Positions 24,604 to 36,100 are shown, numbered from the stretch's first letter. The stretch: 64,000 nucleotides of DNA from Iris pallida (GCA_029216955.1 JANAVB010002199.1:12898417-12962416); one strand, 5' to 3'. Notes: a model not told the origin generated them from the sequence alone. A program made the numbers and translations.

Positions 24604-25058
24604 CTAAGCTTGGGCCTGAGCATATTGTTGAGCCTGAGGCGGTAACGACCTCGGAGGCTGGTACTGCTGCTGTTGCTGCTGCACTGGTGCTGGTGTCCTA
24701 ACCGATGGACTGGTTAGGGTTGATGAAGATGAACTGGCTCTATACGGACATGACCCAATTTTGTGATCCGATGCCCCATAAGCCAAGCACAATCTCTGTA
24801 CTCTGTGACACTCTGAAACTACGTACCTAGGCTTCCCACAATGAGAGCAGCCCATTACGGAAGACTGCTTTTGTCTCTGTTGCTGAGGGTACGTCGGTGT
24901 CGAGTACTGAACCAACGAAACTGTGGTCGCCCTCCTAGGAGCTCCAATAGTCAAAGCCCTAGCTGCCGGGGCTGGTGTTGATGACTGAGACAACTGACCA
25001 TGAGGCCTCTTCCGTCCTCCAGTTCGATCTACTATCCTCTGGGAGGTATATTCATAAC
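24604..25058 (-). pseudogene. gypsy gag, nucleocapsid part
   Basis: The minus-strand frame contains YTSQRIVDRTGGRKRPHG, then CSHCGKPRYVVSECH and CLAYGASDHKIGSCP, two decayed CCHC-type zinc knuckles, then a Gln/Pro-rich tail. It joins the capsid part at 27697 once the solo LTR between them is removed. Confidence 0.82.
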
Positions 25059-27696
25059 TGTCACACCCCAGAACCAGAATACTGGAGAGCGGGGGACAGA
25101 CACAGCCAGCTACGTACATTGAAGTATAATCTACCTCGATATACGGTCACGGCTGTTTAGATGCATGAGGGTTTATCTAGAAGCCAACAGTCTCTTATGG
25201 TCATGAACAAGCCTAGTGTCTCAATCTCAACAAGCAAGTAATTGTTACAAGATGTAAGATCATCAGACAACAAAGTAAGGCGTCCCAAACATTACATATT
25301 CAGATGATCATGAAGCTAGTCATATAAAATACGAAGACTAGCAAGAGTTTAAGTCATACATGATCAACCCTAGGATTTGTCAATCATGTAACAGCCCTTA
25401 GGCAGACAGGAATGTAAATTTAACAAGAGCTAACACTTGCTCGGCGGCTAAACGCCTCAAAAGAATAATTTACAATAGAGTGGGAGAGCAAAATAAAACC
25501 TACTCGTTGCCAGGGTTGCGCCTAGTGTTCACCATCTGTCTGGAAGGCAGAGAGATTCTTGGGAGCTACTCCAAAATCTGGCCATACAAAACCAGTTGGG
25601 TCAGACCCCAGAAAGAGCGAGTGCCACAAGGGAGGCTTTCTGCATATTATCACATGATACATAAAGGATAACGAAAGACATGAGTTAGGAAAAACAGGGT
25701 GATAAACGATAAGATAACTAAATGACTATTTCGGTAATCAAGTTACAATCCGTAAACCAAACAAGGACCGGGGTTGTAACCCTTCACCTGAACAGAACTT
25801 AGTCTCTAACCAATTATCGATAAAGTAAAGCATACACAAGCATGTCCTGAGATAGCCATGTACTGGATCTAGGCAAGACTAGACAAGATAGGACTCCATC
25901 CATCAATCACGGCCAAGCAATGAGTATGGCTTGATACTTTAACTAACTAGGGTTATCACAAGCCTAGTTACTAACAAGATGCATTGAGATATTCCAACAG
26001 CCACAAGCCCTGCAGTCTTAATCCAGGTTATCCGGTCACAAGTTGAGAGAGTTGGATTAGGTGACTTGGGGGTCCAACACATGACAGTGTGCTGGAAATG
26101 TGCCCTACTCGACGGCAGACTACAAGTCCAATTAAAGCGCCCAGATAACGGGACTGCCTGTAGCTGGAAAATCTCTTCATGGACTACTTGATCGCTCTAG
26201 TCATTAACTTAGTCAGATTCAGTATGAATCCCTGACCGTGGTAACCAAAAAATTCATATCCTAGACATGATGCAAGACAAGACATGTAACTTATACAAGC
26301 ACAAGCACCCACGGTGTCAATACAAGAGTTACTTAGCAAGTCAGGGTAGCTGTCGCAACAACGTTCAAGATTATCATGTCATGTCAGGTTACTTGTCATT
26401 TGTCAAGATTACTTGTCAGAAGTGCGCCTCGACGGACCCCTATCAAGAGTTATCATATCAGGTTGCTTGTCAAGATTGCACCATGACGGGGCACTATCGA
26501 GAAATTATCGTGTCAGGTTGTCTTATCGTGTTCGTGTGGTCTTGTCGTGATCATGCTTTAGATTAAGACAAGTCAAGCCTAATAATTCACAATCATCAAA
26601 TCGGGTAGTCGCAAGTTAGGCCAAGTACAAGGGATAAGCAATTAGCATAAAATAAATAATTAAATGACAGATCATGCAAGGGGCAAGGGGTATCATGCCC
26701 AACAAGTGGCATTTGCCAAGTTGTGCCAGGGTAATAGGTTGCACCAGGCACTAGGGGGTGCCAAGGCTATGGTTGCGCCCAAACATTAGGTTGCGCCTAG
26801 GCACTGGGGTGCCAGGCACTAGAATGCACAAGGTCGGGTCATGTTGCGCCAGGGCAATGAGTTGCGCCAAGGCAAGTCGGGTCAAGACGGCTGGGTTGCG
26901 CCAGAACAAGTCGGGCCAAGTCAGGTTGCGCCAGGCACTTAGACTCCGCGAGGCTAGGTTGCACCAGGCTGAGCGAGGCTGGGTTGCGCCAGGCTAAAGA
27001 GCACTGGGCTCCCCGGGTTGCGCCAGAGCTAAAGAGCTCGTGCAACACAGTGGCGCAAGCTAAAAAGCTTGGGCACACTGCTCACTGTCTTCTCCAATCA
27101 GCAAGAAAAATTTATGGTTTGAACCCATGGCTTCAAAAGTCCATAACTTGGTCCAAACAAGTTCAAATCCAACTTTTCAAAGGTCAAAATTGGGTAGAAT
27201 AAAATTTCCTACAACATGAAACAATTAGTTTTTGAAAATACCAAGTTTTCATAGATCAAAACCAAGAAAATCATGGGAAAGATCAAAACTTAGATCTACT
27301 AGAATCCATCCATCAAACCCAAAAATGACAAGTTCTAAAGAGGCTTAGAACTAGGAGAGGAAGACAATGGAACAATAAAATCCAAGATCCATCATGAAGT
27401 AAGTTGCACTTGCCTAGAGCTCTTGGGTGTAGGTGGAGAGAGTAAATGAAGAAGATGGAGAAGTTATGGGAAATAAATGGAGGAGAGAGAGTGGAATTGA
27501 CTTATATATCAACCCCTTCTCATCTCAAACCAAACCAAGCCAAGCCAAGTCATGTTGAACCAAACCAAATAAACCAAGGCAAGATTAAAACAAGACTAGG
27601 CTAAGCAAGACAAGTCTAAATATAGACCACCTGACAATTATTAGAAATCCGTATATGTATCCTGAAAAATACGTATAACGGGAAACAAGAGTGACA
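25059..27696 (-). mobile_element. solo LTR (family A) inside the gypsy gag
   Basis: The block begins TGTCACACCCCAGAACC, ends CAAGAGTGACA and has the same layout as the Tekay element's LTRs, with a TATATAAG box on the minus strand near 27505 and the CAAGTTCTAAAG...GCCTAG block near 27320-27420. It separates gag residues near ATRRH from YTSQRIV. The flanks ATAAC (25054-25058) and ATGTC (27697-27701) match at only three of five bases, so a clean target duplication is not seen. Its internal module at 26690-27070 consists of degenerate GGTTGCGCCAGGCA units. Confidence 0.83.
26690..27070 (+). repeat. degenerate GTTGCGCCAGGCA repeat in the gag solo LTR
   Basis: Irregular repeats of GGTTGCGCCAGGC(A/T) with AGTCGGG and GCACTAGG interspersed. 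Open frames on both strands are by-products. The position corresponds to the minisatellites of the other family A LTRs. Confidence 0.8.
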
Positions 27697-28500
27697 ATGT
27701 CTCCTAGTTGCTCTCAAAATAGCATCAAAGGTCTGGTGCTCAAATTGCTCTACTGCTAGAATGATCTCTAGGTGGAGTCTCTGCTGGAATCGCTGCGCTC
27801 GGTCTAATTTGGTCGCCACCAAGGTAGGAGAAAATCGACTAATCCTAGAAAACTTGCCGCATATCTATCGACCATCCTTCCCAGCTACTTGAAATTGCTG
27901 AATCTTGTTTACAGATCATACCAAGCTACTATATCAAAGTACTTCGTTTGAAACTTGTCACTGAATACTGCCCACAAGACAGGTGTCGCCAATCCAACTA
28001 CTTGCATCGCCCACCAGCTGCGGGCTAAGTCCAATAATTGCAGGCGCACAACGGCCACCTTCTCTTCCTCTGGAATCCGGGCTGCCTCCAGAATAACCTC
28101 TATATCCTGTAGCCAAGCATCATCGACAATAGCATCTTCATTGCCATTAAAGAAAGGAGGGTTCAGACGCTTGAAGCTGTTAGCCGCATTGTTCCCTTGA
28201 TAACCAACTCTACCCATAGCATCTCGTACTGTCTGCTGCAGGGCATCGTCCCGATGATCTTGTGATGCAAGCAAGTCCCGGATGAGTCCCATCAGGGTTC
28301 TATTGTCAGGCTCTGCAGGCTAGGCTGGCTGAACTAGCGGCTCTTGCTCCCCAGAAGGCATGACTCAGGATGCTGCCCTTGAGTGCTGGATTTGGTCCCC
28401 AGGTTGCTGCTGGTTCACTTGTTGCTGGTTTACTGGAGGTGCTCCACCCGACTGATCGACAGGACCAGGAACAATGCCACTGAAAAAAATGACATAGGAA
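27697..28500 (-). pseudogene. gypsy gag, capsid part
   Basis: The frame 28292-27909 gives MGLIRDLLASQDHRDDALQ, FKRLNPPFFNGNEDAIVDD, AWLQDIEVILEAARIPEEEK and RLQLLDLARSWW, matching the usual gag of plant Ty3/gypsy elements. An upstream open part reads VDQSGGAPPVNQQQ and has a stop near 28320. Downstream of 27909 frameshifts occur, and LVATKLDRAQRFQQRLHLE followed by QTFDAILRATRR is found at 27830-27700. Confidence 0.85.
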
Positions 28501-28673
28501 ACAATAAGGAAGGACCAAGATAGATCAAGGATAAAGCACCTTATCAGGCCAAGATTGGGGAAGATTAGAAACAACGAGTAGAGATCAAGGGTGAATGCTG
28601 ATTGGGACATCTATTCGGTAAAACCCTCACATAACTTGATTTACAAGACCTGCATGGGCGACCACTTAAACCG

Positions 28674-30606
28674 TGTCACGCTCCAGAACCAGAATACTGG
28701 AGAGCGAGGGACAGACACAGCCAGCTACGTACATTGAAGTGCAACCCACCTCGCAATACGGTCACGGCTATCTAGATGCATGAGGGTTAAACTACAATCC
28801 ATCGGTCTCTATGGTGAAGAACAAGCCTAGTGTCTCAATCTCAAGCAAACAAATAAATGTACAAGATGTTAGATCATCAGATATACAAAGTAAGGCGTCC
28901 CAAACATTACATATTCAGATGATCATGCAGCTAGTCATATAAAATGCGAAGACTAGCAAAGAGTTTAAGTCATACATGATCAACCCTATGATTTGCCAAT
29001 CATGTAACAGCCCTTAGGCAGACAGAAATTTAAGTTTCAATACGAGCTAACACTTACTCGGCGGCTAAATGCCTCAAAAGAATAATTTACAATAGAGTGG
29101 GAGAACAAAATAAGAAACCCACTCGTTGTCAGGATTACGTTTGTTGTCCACCATCTGGCTGATAAGCAGGAATATCCTCGGGTATCACTCCAAAATTTGG
29201 CCATACAAAACCAACTGGGCCAGACCCCAGAAAGAGCAAGTGCTACAAGGGAGGCTTCATTAAGGAACTAAAACAGTAGATAATAAAATAGAAGAATAAA
29301 TAAATGAACATGCTTAAACTATAAGTCATATATAAACTCTGATTTAAGTGAGACATGAAGATTCTTGAAGCCAAGACAAAGATCTACATCTTTAATGTTT
29401 TCAGTTTTTTAAGATTCTAGCTACAAAATAGCTTAAACGGACAAAAATAGTCATTTAGAGTGATTCACGTACGGGCAAAAGGCGCATGGCGCAAGGTGTA
29501 AGGCGTGCGAGGTGCAAGGTACACGAGGTGTAAGGTGCACGAGGTGCGCGAGGTGCAAGGTACGCAGACCAAAAGGTGCGCGAGATATAAGGTGCGCGGA
29601 CCAAAAGGAGCACGAGGTGCAAGGTGCGGGGACCAAAAGGTGCACGAGGTGCAAGGTGCGGAGACCAAAAGGTGCACGAGGTGCAAGGTGCGGAGACCAA
29701 AAGGTGCGCGAGGTGAAAGGTGCGCGAACCAACAGGTCCGCGAGGTGCATGGTGCACGAACCAACAGGTCCGCGAGGTGCATGGTGCGCGGACCAAAAGG
29801 TACGCGAGGTGGAAGGTGCGCGAACCAAAAGGTGCGCGAGGTGCAAGGTGCGCGGACCAAAAGGTGCGCAAGGTGCGCGAACCAAAAGGTGCATGAACCA
29901 AAAGGTGCACGAACCAAAAGGTGCACGAACCAAAAGGTGCACGAACCAAAATGTGCACGAACCAAAAGGTGCACGAACCAAAATGTACGCGAGGTGTCGT
30001 CCCTACCTGCAAGCTTTTGGCCATGGAGCTTTAGAAACTTCTAATGTCCTTAACTTGGGCTAAATGACTCAAAATTGGACAAAATAAAGTTCTAAATGGA
30101 ATGAAATTGAATTCTCTACAACATGAAACCATTAGTTTTCGAAAATAACAAAGTTTAAGAGATCAAAACAAAAAAAATTGAAGAAACTATAAACTTAGAT
30201 CTACAAAAATATAACCCTCAAAACCAAAATCTCCAAGTTCTAAAAAAATTTAGAATCAAGCAAGGAAGACAAAGAAATAATAAAATTTAAGATCCATCAT
30301 GAAGCAAGTTGCATTTGCCTAGGGCTTGGGTGTAGGTGGAGAGGAGTAAATGAAGAAGATGAGAAGAAATAAATGAAAGTTATGGAGGAGAGAGAGAGAG
30401 AAGTTGACTTAAATACCAAACCTCTCCATTTCAAACCAAACGAAGCCAAGCCAAGCCAAGTCATGTTGAACCAAACCAAATAAACCAAGACAAGATTAAA
30501 CCAAGACTAGGCTAAGCAAGACAAGTCTAACTATGATCCACCTGACAAAAGTCAGAAATCTATACACGTATAATAAAAATACGTATAACGGGAAACGAGA
30601 GTGACA
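28674..30606 (-). repeat. 5' LTR of the Tekay-like element
   Basis: The LTR begins TGTCACGCTCC and ends GAGAGTGACA, 1933 bp. A minus-strand TATTTAAG box is near 30408. Compared with the 3' LTR it has an 818-bp deletion at 29318/29319 and a longer minisatellite (29481-29992). The segment inside it (28501-28673) shows no recognised tRNA-complementary primer site; a GCCCATGCAG motif there is shared with the LARD-like element at 55180. Confidence 0.88.
29481..29992 (+). repeat. minisatellite in the 5' LTR of the Tekay element
   Basis: About 510 bases of tandem GCGCGAGGTGCAAGG and TGCACGAACCAAAAGG-type units, more regular than the copy in the 3' LTR. The last part is nearly pure 15-bp GTGCACGAACCAAAA units. 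Long open frames on both strands are repeat by-products. Confidence 0.92.
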
Positions 30607-30611
30607 GATCG

Positions 30612-31517
30612 GAGAGCAAACGCAAACACAACGATGTATACTAATTTTTCTCTTGTGAGGACTATTCCAGTCGGAAGAACTCTAGCTTCTAGTTGAATCC
30701 ACTATGGAAAAATACTGTAAGTTTTCATACGAAGTCCTTGCAACTTCTACAACGTGAGTTTTGATCCGAAGTACTCGACCAACTTCAATTGTGAAGTGTC
30801 TTTCTTTTATCAAGCCTCTGATTACAATCTCTCTGAAACTTCTAGACCGTACCACACTGGCAAATCGACTAGAGGATTGTAACTGGCTTGAGATTTAAAA
30901 ATAAAAGAGCTTAGAACACTTTGGAAGACGTATTAAGCTTAGAGAGAAGATAGAAGAGAGGTGTATTGAAATGAGTAAATTTTTTCTCTATTTATAGGTT
31001 TTCCAAAGTCAGAACTCTGACAGAATTCAGACATAATTCTTTGAGAGAATCTCGACAAATAGTCGTTGCGTCCGTAACAGCAGGGTGACCAAGTTCAAAA
31101 TCCAACGACACCAAACGAACTCGGGGTGAGTTCGGACCGAACTCGGGCTAAACTCTGTTGGTGTCCAGAGTATGATTTTTGGGAAATTTTGTAAATCGGA
31201 TTTTGAGTTTTGGGCTTTTGAAATGTTTTAGCAGTTAGGAGTTTTTTATAAAATGGGCTATTTTCAAAATCAAAGGATATTTTTAAAATATTTTGGGGTA
31301 GCCTATTTGCCAGTACGACTCGGTGTACAAAGTATTCCTAGAATCAATAAATATGAAAATTATATTGAATATTGAAATACAGACTTATGTGGCAAAACGG
31401 CTTCAGTCTTGAACAGTAATGGTAGAAGTTCTCAGTAAATGTCCAAGTAGCCCTTGTAGCGAGACATGGTTAGATCAATTATTAAAATCAGGTTCAACCA
31501 TGACCAAGGGACCAACA
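30612..31517 (-). repeat. copia 5' LTR, outer part
   Basis: This is the continuation of the LTR from 16043. It starts after the GATCG duplicate and ends in CCAACA at 31517. Bases 31097-31517 align with 1-421. The minus strand carries TATAAATA at 30996-30989, a likely LTR promoter. Total LTR length after removing the gypsy element is about 1.03 kb. Confidence 0.87.
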
Positions 31518-31544
31518 CTAGCAAGTTGTTATTTTTATTTTTTT

Positions 31545-32175
31545 AGCTAAATTGTACTTTGATACCCTCAACTATTCCGGTTTTCAACTTCATACCCTAA
31601 ACTATTTTACTCAACAACTTAATACCTCAACTATTATTTTTTTTCAACTTCATACCTAAAATTTTAAAAATTTCAAAAATGTCCTTATCCCTTCCCTCTC
31701 CCCTTCTTCCCTCCTTCCCGGCCCCACTCTGGCCACCCCCTCCTCCAGCACAGCCCCAACCCCCCTCCCTCCAGCCCCGCCCACCCTTCGGCCACCCCCC
31801 TCACCCGCTTTCGGCCACCCCCCCTCCCGCTTTCGGCCGTCTCCCCCCCTCTCGCTTCCGTCCACCCTCCTCCAGCCCCCCCTCCTCCCACGATGCCGTG
31901 CCCTAGGGGGAGAGACGGGGGCGGGTGGCCGGAAGCGGGAAAGGGGGGGGAGGCGGCCGGAAGCGGGAGGGGGGGAGGCGGCTGGAAGCGGGAGGGGGGG
32001 GGGGGTGGCCGGAAGCGGGAAGGGGGGGTGGGGGAGTGGGGGGGGGGGTAATATTCAAGTTTGACCAAGGTATTTTTGTCCAAATTTTTTTCGGGTATCA
32101 ACTTGTTACAAAAAAAGTTTAGGGTATCAAGTTGAAAAACAGGAATAGTTGAGGGTATCAAAGTGCAATTAAGCC
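31545..32175. mobile_element. Mutator-like inverted-repeat element with GC-skewed core
   Basis: The left end AGCTAAATTGTACTTTG plus TACCCTCAACTATTCC and the right end, read in reverse complement, GGCTTAATTGCACTTTG plus the same TACCCTCAACTATTCC, form inverted repeats of roughly 60 bp. The core has a C-rich left half (31680-31905) and a G-rich right half (31906-32050) with repeated GGAAGCGGGAGG blocks. No transposase is seen, so the element is non-autonomous. The flanking TTATTTTT on both sides may be part of a target duplication but lies next to poly-T, so its length is uncertain. Open frames here are low-complexity artefacts. Confidence 0.65.
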
Positions 32176-33041
32176 TTATTTTTCTATAACGTTATATAAG
32201 GAGGATTTTAATGTGTGCTTGCGTGGGCCAGAATGGGACATCCGTGCATGAAAACTCAACTACTAGGACGTCGTGCGGGTGGTTGAGGACCGGAACCATT
32301 CTACCATGGTTATAAACGACGGCCGACCACGCGGTCCGTCCTGCGGTGCTGTAAGGGCATCGAGAAAATGTCGTAAGGACGTCATGCACATATAACGTGT
32401 GGCTGGACGACATCGGCTGTCGTAGGCATCGTGAAGATGTCGGGGGCGCCTTCGGCGTCGTGGGTGAAGCGAGGCGTTGAGTTGCGGGCGTCGAAAGACG
32501 TCATGACCATCTCGTGGAGCTCTGAAGCGTGCATGGTGTGCATATGGGACGATGATGACAAAGCCAGTGCAGACAAAATCCGCACAAACAGTCCGAAATA
32601 ATATGACAACGGGCTAAAAATCGTGTACGGGAGACACACGATTTAACTGAGCCAGTACGTGCTGAAAAAAAGAAAAGAAAAAAAAATGTGCTTGTATATG
32701 GAAAAATATAAGTCAAATCTTTCACTCAATTTGTTCTTGACACAAGTTGCAACATTAAATTATTTTTGATTAAAAAAACATAAAAACTATAAAATGTCAA
32801 ATAAGGTTATTTTTATATTTATCAATTAATGCCATCTAATTAACGTAGAAAAAATAATCATTCAAATTGACAAAGGTATAATTTTGTAGATATTAATTAT
32901 AAAATTTTGAGGAAATGTTTTTTCTTTTTCAAGAAAGCCCCTAAACAATTTCTCGCTATGACATTCTCCACCCCCTTTTCCTCCTCTTCTTCCTCTTTCT
33001 TTGACCGGGAAAAAAGAGAGATTTACTAAATAAGGCATGCA
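32176..33041 (+). promoter_or_regulatory. upstream region of the BAR-domain gene, no gene seen
   Basis: GC-rich and CGTCG-rich sequence to about 32640, then AT-rich sequence. Nothing coding is supported. An ATTTATAGAG TATA-like motif is at 33041-33050, followed by the telo-box-like AGGGTTT near 33080, both frequent in plant housekeeping promoters and leaders. Confidence 0.4.
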
Positions 33042-33119
33042 TTTATAGAGAGAGAAAGTGTGAGCTCAGATCCTTTCTAGGGTTTCCTTCTTCTTCTTCC
33101 TCTTCAATTTGGGCATTTC

Positions 33120-33120
<1 letters not shown>

Positions 33121-33152
<32 letters not shown>
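33121..33152 (+). repeat. (GA)n microsatellite in the 5' leader
   Basis: About 15 GA units lie roughly 40 bases before the ATG at 33190, within the probable 5' untranslated region. Confidence 0.85.
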
Positions 33153-33155
<3 letters not shown>

Positions 33156-33189
33156 TACTATTTCTGGAGAGGAAAAGTGATAGGGATCG

Positions 33190-36100
33190 ATGAAGTCTTC
33201 GCTGAGGAAGCTGAGGGGGCTCGGCCGCCACCGGAGCGATCCCAAGGAGACCAGCGAGAGCCGGACGCAGGCTCAGCAGGACGAGCTCATGCAAGCATCA
33301 CAGGTGCTCCTCCTCTCTAGGGTTTCGAATATGCTCAGGATCTGAGGTTTACGATTCAGAATTCGAATCGGAATGTGTTGATTTCTTGATTTTGTTGCCG
33401 CAAGTAGTAAGCTTTGCATCGGGAATGGCCGCTGGAGGGAAAAAATAGAGGCCATTTTTAGTAAAGTTTGCGTTGACATGATATATTTCAGCAAGTTATT
33501 GCTGAGGAAATGATCCGTAGATGTAGGAGGAGCTGAAATCGCTATTTCGAACTTAATTTGCTCAAGATCTTAGTTGCTTTTTCTTTCCGAGTTTAGTAAT
33601 TTTGTGCGTTGGAAAAGTCGAGCAAAGGGTATTTTGTGAAAAAAGATAGTCATGTTTAGTTAAATTTGTAGACCCGAGCAATTTATTACCGAAGAAATGA
33701 TCCGTGGGTGTAGATACTAGTTTGAACTTATTAATTTGGTGCTTGGAAGTCCTTTTTAGCTTAAATTTTCACTGACTTAATAAGTTAGTGTGACTAGAAA
33801 AATGATCCATCAATGAAGTCACTTTTTATCTTAATTTGTGACTTGGAATTAGTACGCCAATTTCTCAGTAGACAACTCAACTGGACTGAACTCACAACAG
33901 GACCCGACATGAATTGCAACTGTATCTAAATCGTGCACACCGATAAATCTATTTCTCACTGTAAGCGTAAGTTTTTTTTTGGATGTAATTGATTTGAGCA
34001 AGTTATTAATGAAGAAATTATTCGTAGACAAAGGAGGAGCTGAATATACTAGGTTGAACTTAATTTGATGCTTTTGTTGCCGTGATCATAATCATCCAAG
34101 CCTTCTCCCATCAGAAATGGGTCAACTATGGAGCATAAGGGAGTTCCATAAAAGAACTGGCAAAACTTTTATCACCGATCATTGACCTTATATCACCCCT
34201 CTTTGTTGGTGCAAAGTTCATAGACATGTTAAGTATCACCACAAGAGAGACATGCATAAAACCTAGGCGGGCAGCTGGCAGGTTACCTTTTGCTGGTGCA
34301 GTTTAAGTTCATGCATCTAGGAGCAGCCTCCATGTTCGCCGTATAATATAGAGTTTAGACGAAGAAAAAAAATGATATTTGGTTGATGTAATTCACTAAT
34401 TTGGTGGTTTCAGTTGAGAAAAAGAAGCCCCTTTTAGCTTAGTTTGACATTAAATGTAATAATTTTGTGCAAGTTATGACTGGAAAATCGATCCATTAAT
34501 AAAGGAGCTGAATGTAATGGATAATGTATCTGCTCAAGATCTAGTTATTGATGTTTGTTTCTACGTGCATTTGTGGAAAATGCAAATGAGAATTTAAATA
34601 GAAATGTAGTCTTGTTGCTTTTCTTCTAAATGTAGCAAATTGACCTGATGATTCTTTCATTATTCTTTGAAATGGATACTGAGTGTATTTTGGTGCATTA
34701 TTGTTAAATTCAATTGATGAATTCTTTAGTTATCCACTAGAATATATTATAGAGCACCAATTGGTGCTTTTGGTTTGACAAAAATGTCAGTTTTCAACAA
34801 AATTTGATGTTAATGCAATAACTTCTTTTTATCCATTCAATACTCTCTCTCTCTCTCTAGAGAGAGAGAGAGAGAGAGAGAGTACATTGGCTACTTTGGT
34901 TGAAGTTACTTCTTTCCGGATTCCATTTTGTATCAAACGCAAGGGACGAGCCAAACAAGTTCCATCCCAAATGGGCGTTTTTCTCAAACGTGCCAGCTAC
35001 TTACAGGTCTCCAATGGGTGTTTCCGAAATGCTAGCCCAATGAACATTCAGGAAATGGGCATTTGAGCAAAATGTAATTGCAATCCAAACTTGCCCATAA
35101 TCTTCCATCTAACCGTAGACTATGATTGCTATTGCGTGTCCTAGTAACACCAGAAGAAACACTATGTTTTCTGTTTTGGGTCGTGCAAATTTTTTGTGTG
35201 CAAGTGGTGGCATGGTTGAAGTTGACCTGTGAGAAATAATTGAACTGAATGGATTGTGCAAAATTTACTTGTATCGTGTCTACTTACCCTACCCAAAATG
35301 CAACTATCGCAGTGCTTTTTACCTTCTATATACATTGATTTCAAGCTTGTGTGTTGTGCTTTTTTTAGGACATGCTGGACATGAGGAACTGTTATGATAG
35401 CTTACTTTCTGCAGCAGCTGCAACAGCAAATAGTGCCTACGGTAAATCCTTTAAATTGAATGCCATCGGAGATTCTTGTTTGCTATATGCCTTTTTGAAT
35501 TTTGTAACTGTAGTAGATATTTAATTTATACAAAAATTATATGGTTGATAAATATTAAGTTATTCCTTTCAGTTTACATGTCTTGAAATTCTAAAATTGA
35601 TTCAGGCTTTGGTAAAACAAGATTGTGTTGTATCTCATTATAAATATCCTTTTGGGAGAATATTGCCTCTCATCTACCTGAAAATTGCAAAAAGTTTGTT
35701 CCTTGTGAGAAAGACTCTTCAGGGATGAATTTGTGTTCCTGTTACTCACAATTTCAGCTTGTTCTAGTGTAATTCCAGCCACAACATGTACTATTTTAGT
35801 AGTTCAAAACAACCACTCTGGAGAAGTAGAGAAATTCATGAGCAAGCGGAAGTCTGTCATAAAACCTCGAAGATGTGTTTGATCGGCAAAAAATTGGCTT
35901 AGTGATGAAGATCATGCAACCGCCTACTGGAAAACTAACCAAAAAAGGAAAGATGATAGGATTTGATAGAGCGATTAAATTCCTTTCTAAGGCCCAACAT
36001 GAATTGTAGAACCAAATAGAAGCAGGTTCTGAGTATAAGCCATTATATTGACATAGGACGAGACCTAAAGGTCTCATAGATGAGTTAATTCACAATTAAA

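Larger units (their letters stand above)
16044..30606 (-). mobile_element. Tekay/Del-like Ty3/gypsy retrotransposon, complete but degenerate
   Basis: The element begins TGTCACGTCCCAGAACC, ends GAGAGTGACA, and is flanked by GATCG on both sides (16039-16043, 30607-30611). Minus-strand order is 5' LTR (30606-28674), gag, protease, reverse transcriptase, RNase H, integrase, chromodomain-like end, polypurine tract and 3' LTR (21025-16044). Protease-RT-RNase H-integrase order and the LDRKEK-type C-terminal block mark a chromovirus of the Tekay/Del type. Two solo LTRs were inserted later (17671-20088 and 25059-27696). The coding region carries several stops and frameshifts, so the copy cannot be active by itself. 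Confidence 0.9.
1..31517 (-). mobile_element. Maximus/SIRE-like Ty1/copia retrotransposon, left end outside window, heavily nested
   Basis: This minus-strand element contains, in transcription order, a 5' LTR (31517 down to about 15916, interrupted), primer binding site, gag, protease, integrase, reverse transcriptase, RNase H, an envelope-like accessory ORF and a 3' LTR that runs off the left edge. The order protease-integrase-RT-RNase H defines Ty1/copia. The accessory ORF after RNase H and the CCHC-type gag are typical of the Maximus/SIRE lineage. Bases 1-421 align collinearly with 31097-31517, which identifies the two LTRs. All coding parts carry stops or frameshifts, so the copy is dead. 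A solo LTR (5792-12498) and a whole gypsy element (16044-30606) were inserted later. The target duplication cannot be checked because the left LTR end is not in the window. Confidence 0.88.
33304..35368 (+). other. intron 1
   Basis: A 2065-bp intron with donor CAG/GTGCTCC and acceptor TTTTTTTAG. It holds an RTE tail (about 34084-34343) and a (CT)n(AG)n microsatellite at 34844-34881. The repeated phrases around 33490, 33690, 34010 and 34460 (GCAAGTTATT...GAAGAAATGATCCGT) suggest old internal duplications. Nothing coding is seen. Confidence 0.8.

Noticed and set aside
29451..30063. Five open frames of 169-189 codons
   Set aside because: The same minisatellite effect in the 5' LTR; composition is strictly repetitive and no domain is visible.
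31656..32161. Pro-rich and Gly/Arg-rich open frames
   Set aside because: They come from the C-rich/G-rich core of the inverted-repeat element.
35796..36077. 93-codon minus-strand frame in intron 2
   Set aside because: No recognised motif, no splice or promoter context, and AT-rich intron sequence.
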